Positions 35,953-43,761 of a DNA stretch of 64,000 nt are shown piece after piece. Numbering within the stretch: the first letter of the stretch is position 1; each line of letters starts with the position of its first letter. Below the pieces are notes generated by a model that saw only the letters and a list, made by a program, of their open reading frames with translations, was not told where the DNA came from and ran no database searches. Source of the DNA: Treponema sp. (GTDB lineage Bacteria; Spirochaetota; Spirochaetia; Treponematales; Treponemataceae); contig JAFZRP010000114.1 of the NCBI GenBank assembly GCA_017619795.1, positions 1 to 64,000 of the forward strand, read 5' to 3'. The translations under genes were made by a program, and so were the position numbers.

Positions 35953-36839
35953 CCATTTTACAAAGTATTTTACTTGGATTTTTACAGGGAGTGGCTGAGT
36001 TCCTTCCTATTTCATCATCGGGACATCTGCAGCTTGCACAGTCTCTTTTTGGACTTGAGGATGTACCGCTTTTATTTGATGTTTTCCTTCATCTTGCAAC
36101 GCTGTTTGCAGTTTGTATTTATTTCTGGCCAAAAATCTGGGCGCTGCTAAAGTGCTTTGGTCGCTGGGTTGCCCGCAAAGAACGCCCTGCCGAAACAATT
36201 GACCCTAACGATGTATTGTGCGGTACAGATGAAGCTGGAAGAAAAACAATTATCGCTGTGATTATTGCAACAATCATTACCGGCGCAATTGGTGTTGTTA
36301 CAAGCAAGCTCATTCCGGATATGCCGAACAAGGTGATTTGCGCAGGCTTTATTGTTACATCAGCCTTGCTCATTACTTCTGCTTTGCTTGAAAAACGTCA
36401 GGAGAAAAAGGTGCAGGCTTCTGCGGAGGAAACAGTCGCTTCATCATCATCAACCTCTACACAGGCAAAGGGCATTTCTGTAAAACAGTCTCTGCTGATT
36501 GGATTTATGCAGGGTTTTGGAACTTTGCCTGGTATTAGCCGAAGCGGTTCAACTATTGCAGGTGCTTTGTTTGGCGGTGTAAAAAGAAGTGCAGCCGGCG
36601 AGTTTTCGTTTATAGTTTCTATTTCGGCAATTCTTGGAGCATTTGTTCTGGAGCTTAAGGATTTAGGCGAAGTGAGTTCATCAATCGGAGCGGGTGCTGT
36701 AATTGCGGGTTGTATTACCGCTGCTGTAACTGGTTATCTTTCTTTGATGATGTTGATGAAACTTATCCGAAAAGGTAAACTACAGTGGTTTGCAGCATAC
36801 CTTATTCCGGTAGGAATCCTTGGAATGATATTGCTGTAA
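35949..36839 (+). CDS. uppP: undecaprenyl-diphosphatase
   Basis: A 296-residue membrane enzyme that recycles undecaprenyl pyrophosphate for cell-wall synthesis. QSILLGFLQGVAEFLPISSS followed by GH is the catalytic signature near the N terminus. The second motif, PGISRSGSTIAGALFGGVKR, is intact. About eight hydrophobic helices are present. An inserted Lys/Ser-rich loop (about residues 152-178, KVQASAEETVASSSSTSTQ) is longer than in most relatives. The ATG at 35949 has AAAGGAG upstream and overlaps the PHP gene by 4 bp; the longer frame from 35922 is not supported. Confidence 0.93.
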   Translation: MTILQSILLGFLQGVAEFLPISSSGHLQLAQSLFGLEDVPLLFDVFLHLATLFAVCIYFWPKIWALLKCFGRWVARKERPAETIDPNDVLCGTDEAGRKTIIAVIIATIITGAIGVVTSKLIPDMPNKVICAGFIVTSALLITSALLEKRQEKKVQASAEETVASSSSTSTQAKGISVKQSLLIGFMQGFGTLPGISRSGSTIAGALFGGVKRSAAGEFSFIVSISAILGAFVLELKDLGEVSSSIGAGAVIAGCITAAVTGYLSLMMLMKLIRKGKLQWFAAYLIPVGILGMILL

Positions 36840-36850
36840 TCAAAATAAAT

Positions 36851-36877
36851 TGTATTCCGAACTTTATTCGGGATCTC
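36851..36877. repeat. dispersed short palindrome copy B
   Basis: TGTATTCCGAACTTTATTCGGGATCTC; arms TTCCGAA and TTCGGGA pair. It lies 11 bp before the start of the 36888 gene, whose ribosome site (CGGGAG) is at its edge. Confidence 0.6.
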
Positions 36878-36887
36878 GGGAGATATT

Positions 36888-37193
36888 ATGAAAAAGACAA
36901 AAATAATGGCTGCAGCATTTGCTATTTTTATGGCATTACAGCCGGTTGTTTATGCTGATGCAGCTTTGAACAAAGAGATTATTGCTTTGGAGCTTGAAAT
37001 CGTAAAGATGGAGACAAAGACTGGCGAATATTCAAAAATGCCGGCAAAGCAGCTTGAAAAAAAGAAAGCAAAAGCAAAGAAAGACCTTGAAAAGAAAAAG
37101 GCTAAGGCTAAAAAAGAAGCTGAAAAAGACAAAAAAGCCTTGAAAAAAGATTTAGATAAAACCGGAAAAGATATCAAAAAAGCTTTTGATTAA
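36888..37193 (+). CDS. small lysine-rich exported protein
   Basis: A 101-residue protein with a signal peptide (MKKTKIMAAAFAIFMALQPV, cleavage near VYADA). The mature part is about 40% Lys with heptad-like Lys/Ala/Glu runs (EKKKAKAKKDLEKKKAKAKK), probably a single helical rod. No domain is recognised. GGGAG lies before the ATG. It could bind nucleic acid or acidic cell-wall polymers, but that is only a guess from its charge. Confidence 0.6.
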   Translation: MKKTKIMAAAFAIFMALQPVVYADAALNKEIIALELEIVKMETKTGEYSKMPAKQLEKKKAKAKKDLEKKKAKAKKEAEKDKKALKKDLDKTGKDIKKAFD

Positions 37194-37200
37194 TAATTGA

Positions 37201-37227
37201 TGTTGTCGGGCCTGTCCCGGCAATCAG
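37201..37227. repeat. dispersed short palindrome copy C
   Basis: TGTTGTCGGGCCTGTCCCGGCAATCAG; the GTCGGG and CCCGGC arms pair. It fills the gap before the nnr start at 37232. Confidence 0.5.
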
Positions 37228-37231
37228 TAAA

Positions 37232-38824
37232 ATGCAAAGAGTATATAGTAATCCAACAGAAATTGAACGATACGCTAAAAAGGCTTTTGGTATTCCAGAT
37301 TTTCTGATGATGGAGAATGCCGCTTCCTGTATGTGCGACTTTATTTCGTCCCTGTGGCAGCATAAAGATACAGAAAGCAGCCAGAAACCAAAAGTGCTTA
37401 TTGCTTGCGGAAAAGGCAATAATGGTGGAGACGGATATGCTCTTGCAAGAAAGCTTCAGGGCAAAGCAGACGTAAGCTTGTTTTGTCTTGAAGAACCTGG
37501 AACCACATCAGCCGGTACAGATGGCACATTTGGAACAACTGGAACTGCAACCGAGGCAGCCGTTCAATTTGAAATGTGCAAAAAACTCGGACTTCCATTC
37601 ATACAGATAAAAGAACTCCATCAAAACGTTGATAGCTTCAACTTTATAATCGACTGCCTTTACGGCACCGGTTTTCGCGGCGAGTTAAAACCTCAAGCCG
37701 CCGAACTAATCAACCTGTTGAATGCACAAACAGACTGCATCAGAATTGCGTGTGACATTCCAACAGCATTTGCCTTTAAGGCAGACTACACAATTTCTAT
37801 GGGTACGCAAAAGTTAGCATTTTATTCTGACGAAGCAAAACAAGCTTGTGGAAAAATAATTGTTGCAGACTTGGGAATTGCGCGCGAAAAGTTTGAATCG
37901 GCTGGGGAACAGGTTGGAGCTGAAAAAGAAGCTTCCTGCGAAAGTACAAAGCCTTTTTCCGTGCTGCTTGTAGAAAAGGATGATGTAAAGCTGCCGGTTC
38001 GGAAAAACAAGGCTGCACATAAAGGAACTTATGGTCACACAGCAGTTTTTGCAGGAAACAAAAGTGGCGCAGCAATAATTTCGGCAACAGCTGCCATGAA
38101 CTTTGGAAGCGGACTTACAACTCTTGTAAAACAACCGTCCTCAAATCTGGAGCAGTTTAAGCTTTCACCAGAGCTGATGATTTCTGACACAATCCCGAGA
38201 AAAACAACGTGTGTTGTGCTTGGGCCTGGAACAGAGTTGCTCACAAAAGAAACAGCTTGTGCAATAGAAGGATGGTTTGACGGTGAAGGAAAAGCTGCTG
38301 TTTTTGATGCTGGGATGTTCGGGCAGGAAGAGTTTATCCCTCTGCTCACAAAGCTTTGTTCTTACCCGGATGCACGAATTGTATTAACGCCACACCTTCT
38401 GGAGCTTGTGCGTTTTTGCAAGCTCTGTGGAATTACCGCCGAACCTTCTGTGCAGCGCGATGGAACAGGTGCAAACGTTACAGTTCAAGCCTTATCATCA
38501 TCACCAGAAACAAAAATTAAACTTGCCGAACAAATATGCAAACGCTTCCCGGGAATTGTGCTCGTAATTAAAAGCGCAAACACCTTTATCTGCGATGGAG
38601 AAAAAACTTACATTGTTGCAGATGGTGCTCAAAGCCTTGCCAAGGGTGGCAGCGGAGATGTTCTTTCTGGAATGCTAGGCGCCTTACTTGCTCAAGGTTA
38701 TTCTGCTTTAGATGCCGCCATAACTGCCTGCGAGTCCCACGCCCTTGCCGCCACAAGCTACGGTCCAGAAGCCTTTGACCTTACGCCCGAAAAATTGATT
38801 GCAATCCTAAATAGAATTATATAA
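37232..38824 (+). CDS. nnr: bifunctional NAD(P)H-hydrate epimerase / ADP-dependent dehydratase
   Basis: A 530-residue two-domain repair enzyme that restores hydrated NAD(P)H. The N-terminal YjeF epimerase domain (about 1-220) contains IACGKGNNGGDGYALARKL and DCLYGTGFRG. The C-terminal kinase-fold dehydratase (about 240-530) has HKGTYGHTAVFAG, the VLGPG loop and the AKGGSGDVLSGMLGALLAQG motif. Both halves look complete. The middle linker (about 90-120) is a Thr/Gly-rich insertion. The start lies directly after the palindrome copy C. Confidence 0.93.
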   Translation: MQRVYSNPTEIERYAKKAFGIPDFLMMENAASCMCDFISSLWQHKDTESSQKPKVLIACGKGNNGGDGYALARKLQGKADVSLFCLEEPGTTSAGTDGTFGTTGTATEAAVQFEMCKKLGLPFIQIKELHQNVDSFNFIIDCLYGTGFRGELKPQAAELINLLNAQTDCIRIACDIPTAFAFKADYTISMGTQKLAFYSDEAKQACGKIIVADLGIAREKFESAGEQVGAEKEASCESTKPFSVLLVEKDDVKLPVRKNKAAHKGTYGHTAVFAGNKSGAAIISATAAMNFGSGLTTLVKQPSSNLEQFKLSPELMISDTIPRKTTCVVLGPGTELLTKETACAIEGWFDGEGKAAVFDAGMFGQEEFIPLLTKLCSYPDARIVLTPHLLELVRFCKLCGITAEPSVQRDGTGANVTVQALSSSPETKIKLAEQICKRFPGIVLVIKSANTFICDGEKTYIVADGAQSLAKGGSGDVLSGMLGALLAQGYSALDAAITACESHALAATSYGPEAFDLTPEKLIAILNRII

Positions 38825-38854
38825 ACTTTTTTCATCAATTTCTTTATATTATTG

Positions 38855-38860
38855 TATAAT
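38855..38860 (+). promoter_or_regulatory. -10 box upstream of the FliG-like gene
   Basis: TATAAT 30 bp before the ATG at 38891, with GGAGG (38879-38883) as ribosome site. No clear -35 was identified. Confidence 0.5.
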
Positions 38861-38890
38861 TAAAATAGCTTTTATCTCCGGAGGCTATCT

Positions 38891-39622
38891 ATGGCAAATC
38901 ATAAAGAAATTGAAGAATTACGGACTAAGTCTTTTGAAGCTGCAAAAAAACGTTTTGAGAAAGTAAACGAAAAATCTCAGGACATAATTGAAGAGTACAT
39001 AATTGAAGGGTATCAGAAAACGCTGGCAAACCTAATTGTGTATCTTGGGGCGGAGAAGGCTAAGTCTGTAATGGAAAAGCTTCCGGAGCCGGTAAAAAAC
39101 GGAATAGAAAAATATCTTGCCGAAGAAAAAGATGATGGGAAATCCTCCACACGAACAGACCCTGAAGTAATGATTGATGCAGGCTATGTATTTAAAAAAG
39201 CAGGCTGGTACGGAGAAAAGATGGCCGAGGATTTTCTGGAAAATCTTACGTCAATGGAAAGCACTGATTTTAGAATGAATTATAAAACATTCTTCAAGCT
39301 CAACCCTATTCTTGCTTTGAACATTGACTATTACCAATTTACTTTTGAAGATCTTGTTTCTCTTGATAATCGCGCAATCCAAAAAATCTTACGGGAAGTC
39401 GATCAGCAGGAACTTGCCTTGGCGTTAAAAGGCGCAGATACCGAGGTTCAGGATAAAATCTTTAGTAATATGTCGCGACGGGCAGCAGGCATGCTAAAAG
39501 AAGATATGGAGTTTATGGGCCCGGCTCGTCTTTGTGATGTTGAAGCTGCGCAACAAAATATAATCAGAATAGCTAAACGTCTTGAAGAAGATGGTGATAT
39601 TGTTATTGTCAGAGATATTTAA
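38891..39622 (+). CDS. short FliG-C-like protein
   Basis: A 243-residue protein. The last 100 residues match the FliG C-terminal torque domain: FTFEDLVSLDNRAIQKILRE, then VDQQELALALKGAD, then RAAGMLKEDMEFMGPARLCD and VEAAQQNIIRIAKRLEEDGD. The upstream 130 residues are helical and lack the usual FliG N and middle domains. Full FliG is about 340 residues, so this is a short, divergent paralog, away from any flagellar operon. Spirochetes often carry two FliG proteins, but whether this one joins the motor or has another job cannot be told here. Its gene is 8 bp upstream of a PcfJ-like gene, probably in one operon. Confidence 0.8.
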   Translation: MANHKEIEELRTKSFEAAKKRFEKVNEKSQDIIEEYIIEGYQKTLANLIVYLGAEKAKSVMEKLPEPVKNGIEKYLAEEKDDGKSSTRTDPEVMIDAGYVFKKAGWYGEKMAEDFLENLTSMESTDFRMNYKTFFKLNPILALNIDYYQFTFEDLVSLDNRAIQKILREVDQQELALALKGADTEVQDKIFSNMSRRAAGMLKEDMEFMGPARLCDVEAAQQNIIRIAKRLEEDGDIVIVRDI

Positions 39623-39630
39623 GGGTTGAT

Positions 39631-41265
39631 ATGATAGAGTATTATTACAGAAAAATTGGTACGGTAGATTTTGAAAAATCTTCTGAACCAAAAACAGTCC
39701 TTCCTATCCGCTTCAAAAATATGTATGAAAAAGAAACTCAATATTTTTGCAGTGAAACACAACAATGGAAGACTTTTTCTGGTAATTATGATTCTCTTAT
39801 TGCTGATTCTCCACAGCTTGTTCCTGCCGAGTTTATACAAACCCTGATATATCCGAAGTTCCCGGAGTTTCACTATGATCCAATAATTGAGACAGAAGTA
39901 ATAGATAGCGTATATCCTAGTTATTTTTACCTGGAATCTTTAAATACTTCACAATTGTCGGAATATATGGATTATGTAGAAAAAAAACACCGCTATAATT
40001 TTTATCTACAAAATTGCAAAGATTCTGAGAATATGGAAAAGAATAATTTTTCTATATTCCTGGAAACAGATGAAGAAAACCTGTCCTTAAAAATCACAAT
40101 AAAGAGCTTTGGATACGACTATATTCCGACTTCAATTCCGGATGGAGAGCCAAATATAATTCCAATCGTAGAAGATAATTCGGTTTGCTTTGATTTGAAA
40201 AATGGCACAATCGAAGGCTGCCTGTCAGATATTAGTGTTCTAAAACGCTTTGAAAGTGAGAAAATACCAAAGGCTCTTAGAAAGCATATTTTCCAAGTTT
40301 TTTTAGAGCTTGTTCAACGCTTTACAAAAATCCCATATGAAAGTCTGCTTGAAAGATACCGTGAAGTTTTGGACAAATACAATTTTGAAGAAATATTTAA
40401 GCTTACAAAGCTTCCGTATGAGCCGGACTTATATACTGTTCTTTCGAGCAGAGAGTTTGAAAAACGTAAAACTCGTTTTAACTATACGAGAGAGGATCCG
40501 AACATTTATGCAAAGTTCTGCGAAAAGATGGGAATCCAAAATACTAAAACTGTCCGTCGCTGCTTTAATAAACGTCCGCAAACTCTCCTGACTTATTTGC
40601 AGCTTAAAGATTGCGGCTTTACCGACATCAACCTTTATAACCGCGTTCTTGGAAATAAAAAGTACTATAGCTTTATTGATGGCACAAAGCTTAAACCGCT
40701 TAAGTTTTTTACTCTTTACAGCATTAAGGAACGCGGTGAAATAGCAACTATGAATACGCTCTTAAAGTGTAGAGAAGAAACCAGCGAGTTTGACTTATTT
40801 GATGAACGCGATAGCCTGGAAATGTTTGAAAGATTTTTTGAGCATATTCCTGAAACTCTTCGGAATGATATTTTAAGGGATGGCTTTACAAGATTTAATC
40901 ACGATGCGCTTTCAAATATTTCTTACCGCTGTCTGCACAAAAACAGAACCTTTAATTATTCTGCTGAACAAAGGGCCTTGTGCGACAACATTGACGGTTA
41001 CGAGTTTTGTCTGCCAGAAAACACCTATCATCTTTTGGAAATTGGAACAGCCTTGCATAACTGTGTTGCTACTTATGATGATAGTGTTTTGAAAAAGCAT
41101 TGCACAATTGTCTATGCCAAAAAAGACGGTGAATATAAAATCTGTATAGAAGTGCACGGAAACATAATTATTCAGGAGCGCACTAACCATAATGCAAATC
41201 CTTCCGACTCAGAGCAGAAAGTTTTGGAGGAGTGGCATTTAAGGCACAAGCTGTTGAAGCAGTAA
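39631..41265 (+). CDS. PcfJ-domain protein 2
   Basis: A 544-residue paralog of the 29803 gene. The C-terminal domain reads FCLPENTYHLLEIGTALHNC, then VATYDDSVLKKHCTIVYAKK, then ICIEVHGNIIIQERTNHNAN, the PcfJ pattern with the conserved NCV and late Asn. The N-terminal start (MIEYYYRKIG) and the Trp/Phe-rich first 100 residues resemble the first copy. It follows the FliG-like gene by 8 bp on the same strand. The two PcfJ proteins are too diverged to be a recent duplication. Confidence 0.75.
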   Translation: MIEYYYRKIGTVDFEKSSEPKTVLPIRFKNMYEKETQYFCSETQQWKTFSGNYDSLIADSPQLVPAEFIQTLIYPKFPEFHYDPIIETEVIDSVYPSYFYLESLNTSQLSEYMDYVEKKHRYNFYLQNCKDSENMEKNNFSIFLETDEENLSLKITIKSFGYDYIPTSIPDGEPNIIPIVEDNSVCFDLKNGTIEGCLSDISVLKRFESEKIPKALRKHIFQVFLELVQRFTKIPYESLLERYREVLDKYNFEEIFKLTKLPYEPDLYTVLSSREFEKRKTRFNYTREDPNIYAKFCEKMGIQNTKTVRRCFNKRPQTLLTYLQLKDCGFTDINLYNRVLGNKKYYSFIDGTKLKPLKFFTLYSIKERGEIATMNTLLKCREETSEFDLFDERDSLEMFERFFEHIPETLRNDILRDGFTRFNHDALSNISYRCLHKNRTFNYSAEQRALCDNIDGYEFCLPENTYHLLEIGTALHNCVATYDDSVLKKHCTIVYAKKDGEYKICIEVHGNIIIQERTNHNANPSDSEQKVLEEWHLRHKLLKQ

Positions 41266-41270
41266 TAAAA

Positions 41271-41299
41271 TTGACAGTAGCAAAATAGTGCCTTAAAAT
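41271..41299 (+). promoter_or_regulatory. sigma-70-type promoter of glnA
   Basis: TTGACA (41271-41276), a 17-bp spacer and TAAAAT (41294-41299), 45 nt before the glnA ATG, form a strong consensus-like promoter in the short gap after the PcfJ gene. Confidence 0.8.
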
Positions 41300-41344
41300 A
41301 AAACTATTCCAAAAAAACAAAACTATCGACTTTGAGGTAAAAAA

Positions 41345-42769
41345 ATGGCAAAGACAGCAAAGGATGTCATGCAGCTTATTAAAGACAATGACATCAAAAT
41401 GGTTGACTTTAAGATGGTAGACATCAACGGTCAATTCCGTCACGTAACAATTCCAGCACAGAATTTTAATGAAGACACAATGAAAGACGGCGTTGGTTTC
41501 GATGCTTCCAATTATGGTTATGCAGTTGTAGAAAAATCGGACATGGTATTTATTCCAGATCCAGACACTGCACTTATCGATCCTTTCTGCGACATTCCGA
41601 CTCTTTCTATGACCGGAAACGCAATGATTATTGATTATCCGAACAACAGACCACTTGCTCAGTATCCGAGAAACATTGTTCTGGCTGCAGAAGAATATAT
41701 GAAAAAAACCGGCATCGCAGACGAAATGCTTATTCTGCCGGAGTTCGAGTTCTATCTTTTTGATGATGTTGCCTGGGACGTTAGCCACAACCGAATTGCT
41801 GCAGAGATTGATGCAGATCAGGCTCCGTGGAACACTTACAACGAAGGCTACGGAAACGTAATTGGTTCGCAGAAGGCATACCATGTTGCAAAGCCACTTG
41901 ATACAAGCTTTGAATGCCGAAGCGAAATGTGTATGGAAATTGAAAAAGCTGGAATTCCAGTAAAATATCATCATCCGGAAGTTGGAGCTGCCGGACAGTT
42001 CGAAATTGAACCTAAGCTTGGAAAAATGAGCAAAATGGCAGACGGCACGATGATGATTAAATACATTATCAGAAACGTTGCAGCTAAATATGGAAAAACT
42101 GCAACCTTTATGCCAAAGCCAGTTTATAACGAAGCAGGAAGCGGAATGCACGTTCATATGCTGCTGCTCAAAAAAGGCGAGCCTGTATTCAGCGACGACA
42201 ACGGCTACTCTCACTTAAGCCAGGATGCTCACTATTTTATGGGCGGACTTTTGAAACACATCAGCGCGTTGTGTGCACTTACAAACCCAAGTACAAACTC
42301 GTTCAAGCGACTTGTTCCTGGCTTTGAGGCACCTGTAACTGTAGGATATGCAACCTCTAACCGCTCCGCTGTAATCCGTATTCCAGCATATGCAAAAACT
42401 CCAAAAATGCGCCGCTTTGAGCTCCGCAATCCGGATGCAACCTGTAATCCATATTTTGCTTATGCCGCAATTCTTATGGCCGGTCTGGACGGAATTAAAA
42501 ACAAAATCGACCCTCACAAAAATGGTTGGGGTCCTTATGATGTTAATCTTTATACTCTCAGCGACAAGGAAAAGAAAAAGCTTAAACAGCTCCCAAGTCG
42601 TCTTGATGATGCTCTTGATGCTCTTGAAAAAGATCACGCTTTCTTAACCGAAGGCGGAGTTTTCCCAGAGGAGCTCATAAAGAACTTTATCAAAACAAAA
42701 CGTGCAGAGCTTGCTAAGTTTAATGCAATTCCACATCCTGCAGAGTTTGATTCTTATTTTAATTGTTAG
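41345..42769 (+). CDS. glnA: glutamine synthetase, type I
   Basis: A 474-residue GS-I enzyme that joins ammonia to glutamate using ATP. Core motifs are intact: the N-terminal VDFKMVDINGQFRHVTIPA, EFEFYLFDD, the metal and glutamate site in NEAGSGMHVHM, and the ATP-site region NPSTNSFKRLVPGFEAPVTV. A late NLYTLSD places a Tyr where GS-I beta enzymes are adenylylated, so that form of control is possible but not proven. The length is normal. A strong promoter lies just upstream. Confidence 0.95.
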   Translation: MAKTAKDVMQLIKDNDIKMVDFKMVDINGQFRHVTIPAQNFNEDTMKDGVGFDASNYGYAVVEKSDMVFIPDPDTALIDPFCDIPTLSMTGNAMIIDYPNNRPLAQYPRNIVLAAEEYMKKTGIADEMLILPEFEFYLFDDVAWDVSHNRIAAEIDADQAPWNTYNEGYGNVIGSQKAYHVAKPLDTSFECRSEMCMEIEKAGIPVKYHHPEVGAAGQFEIEPKLGKMSKMADGTMMIKYIIRNVAAKYGKTATFMPKPVYNEAGSGMHVHMLLLKKGEPVFSDDNGYSHLSQDAHYFMGGLLKHISALCALTNPSTNSFKRLVPGFEAPVTVGYATSNRSAVIRIPAYAKTPKMRRFELRNPDATCNPYFAYAAILMAGLDGIKNKIDPHKNGWGPYDVNLYTLSDKEKKKLKQLPSRLDDALDALEKDHAFLTEGGVFPEELIKNFIKTKRAELAKFNAIPHPAEFDSYFNC

Positions 42770-42776
42770 GATTATT

Positions 42777-43328
42777 ATGTTTACAGAACTGAATGAATCG
42801 TTGGAACAAATGAAAGAAATCTTCTCTCTTATAAAGAACGTTAAGGTTAAAGAGTCCTGTGATGATAAAGAAGCAGCGCAGGAAAAGCTTGATTTCTGGA
42901 AAGAAACGATTCACGATGAGCTGTGCGAAATCAGGGAAAAAACAAAAGCCTATTGTAAGGGAATTGAAAAAACTACAGATACTCGTCATGAAGATTTAGA
43001 GCTTTTTAAGGAAGCAGATTCCCAGAGAACTATTCTTCATAACAGTTTGATTACGGCCCTTGATATTGTAGTTCGGAACATAAAGTTTAATTTTTCCAGC
43101 AGAGATTACGCGCCTGTAATTAAAGCCAGAGGATTAAATCCGGGTGCATTTTTGTCCGGGGCCGAAATAGAAAAAATTGATTTCCCGAACGAGGCTTTGT
43201 TTTTACCGGAAGGCATTTATAATGGTGCGCCTTTATTGAATGCCGAAATACTAAAGCAGCCCGGAAACCGTGTAAAAATCACCTACTGGGCAATGGACGT
43301 TTATAACAGTTTGTCTGCGGTGGAATAA
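42777..43328 (+). CDS. hypothetical cytosolic protein after glnA
   Basis: A 183-residue protein from the ATG at 42777, 7 bp after the glnA stop; the longer frame overlaps glnA and would start with an implausible hydrophobic tail. Helical and charged in the first half (ESLEQMKEIFSLIKNVKVKE). The second half has an LNPGAFLSGAEIEKIDF segment. No family is recognised. Co-transcription with glnA is likely because of the tight spacing. Confidence 0.55.
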   Translation: MFTELNESLEQMKEIFSLIKNVKVKESCDDKEAAQEKLDFWKETIHDELCEIREKTKAYCKGIEKTTDTRHEDLELFKEADSQRTILHNSLITALDIVVRNIKFNFSSRDYAPVIKARGLNPGAFLSGAEIEKIDFPNEALFLPEGIYNGAPLLNAEILKQPGNRVKITYWAMDVYNSLSAVE

Positions 43329-43350
43329 GGTTGTTCTTCGAGCGATAGCT

Positions 43351-43659
43351 TTATTTATCTTCCACTTCAGATAACGGCATAACAATTTCATTAAAAACTG
43401 CTTTTGCGGTAAGCTCAAGGCTGCCACAGTCAAAAGCAGTTTTTATTTTTTCTACAACCTGTTCCTGAGAAGAATTAATTTCAGCCTCCAGCCCTGCGAG
43501 CTTTTCCTTATCATCATCATCAAAAGCGCGGGCTGTATTGTAATCAAAAATTTGACTGTGAAGCTTCCGGCAAAGCTCAATCAATTCGAAAAAAGCAGAT
43601 TTATTGTTTCGTATAAAAACCAGCATTTCTTCAAACGAAGTAACGTTTTCTTTGTTCAT
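43351..43659 (-). CDS. small hypothetical protein
   Basis: A 102-residue acidic helical protein (NKENVTSFEEMLVFIRNNKS). The ATG at 43659 is preferred: a TATAAT box (43672-43667) ends 7 nt upstream, so the longer GTG start at 43680 would lie upstream of the transcript. No Shine-Dalgarno and no known domain are seen. It converges on the gene at 42777 and diverges from htpG. Confidence 0.55.
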   Translation of the reverse strand: MNKENVTSFEEMLVFIRNNKSAFFELIELCRKLHSQIFDYNTARAFDDDDKEKLAGLEAEINSSQEQVVEKIKTAFDCGSLELTAKAVFNEIVMPLSEVEDK

Positions 43660-43666
43660 ATAAATT

Positions 43667-43672
43667 ATTATA
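43667..43672 (-). promoter_or_regulatory. -10 box of a probably leaderless gene
   Basis: Perfect TATAAT on the minus strand, followed by seven bases and the ATG at 43659; it also decides the start choice for that gene. Confidence 0.55.
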
Positions 43673-43761
43673 ACCCACACGTGGTGAAAAAACTACTTGC
43701 CGTTTTGTTATTTTCTTTATTATCTTTAAAGATAAATCCATTTTTTCGAGGCAAAATACAA

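Noticed and set aside
41183..42214. 343-codon open frame on the minus strand
   Set aside because: It is fully antisense to glnA, whose protein is unmistakable. The translated frame is rich in Cys, Phe and Asn, typical of a shadow frame.
43552..43761. N-terminal extension of htpG
   Set aside because: It overlaps an opposing gene and lacks similarity to Hsp90; the ATG at 43762 gives the family start.
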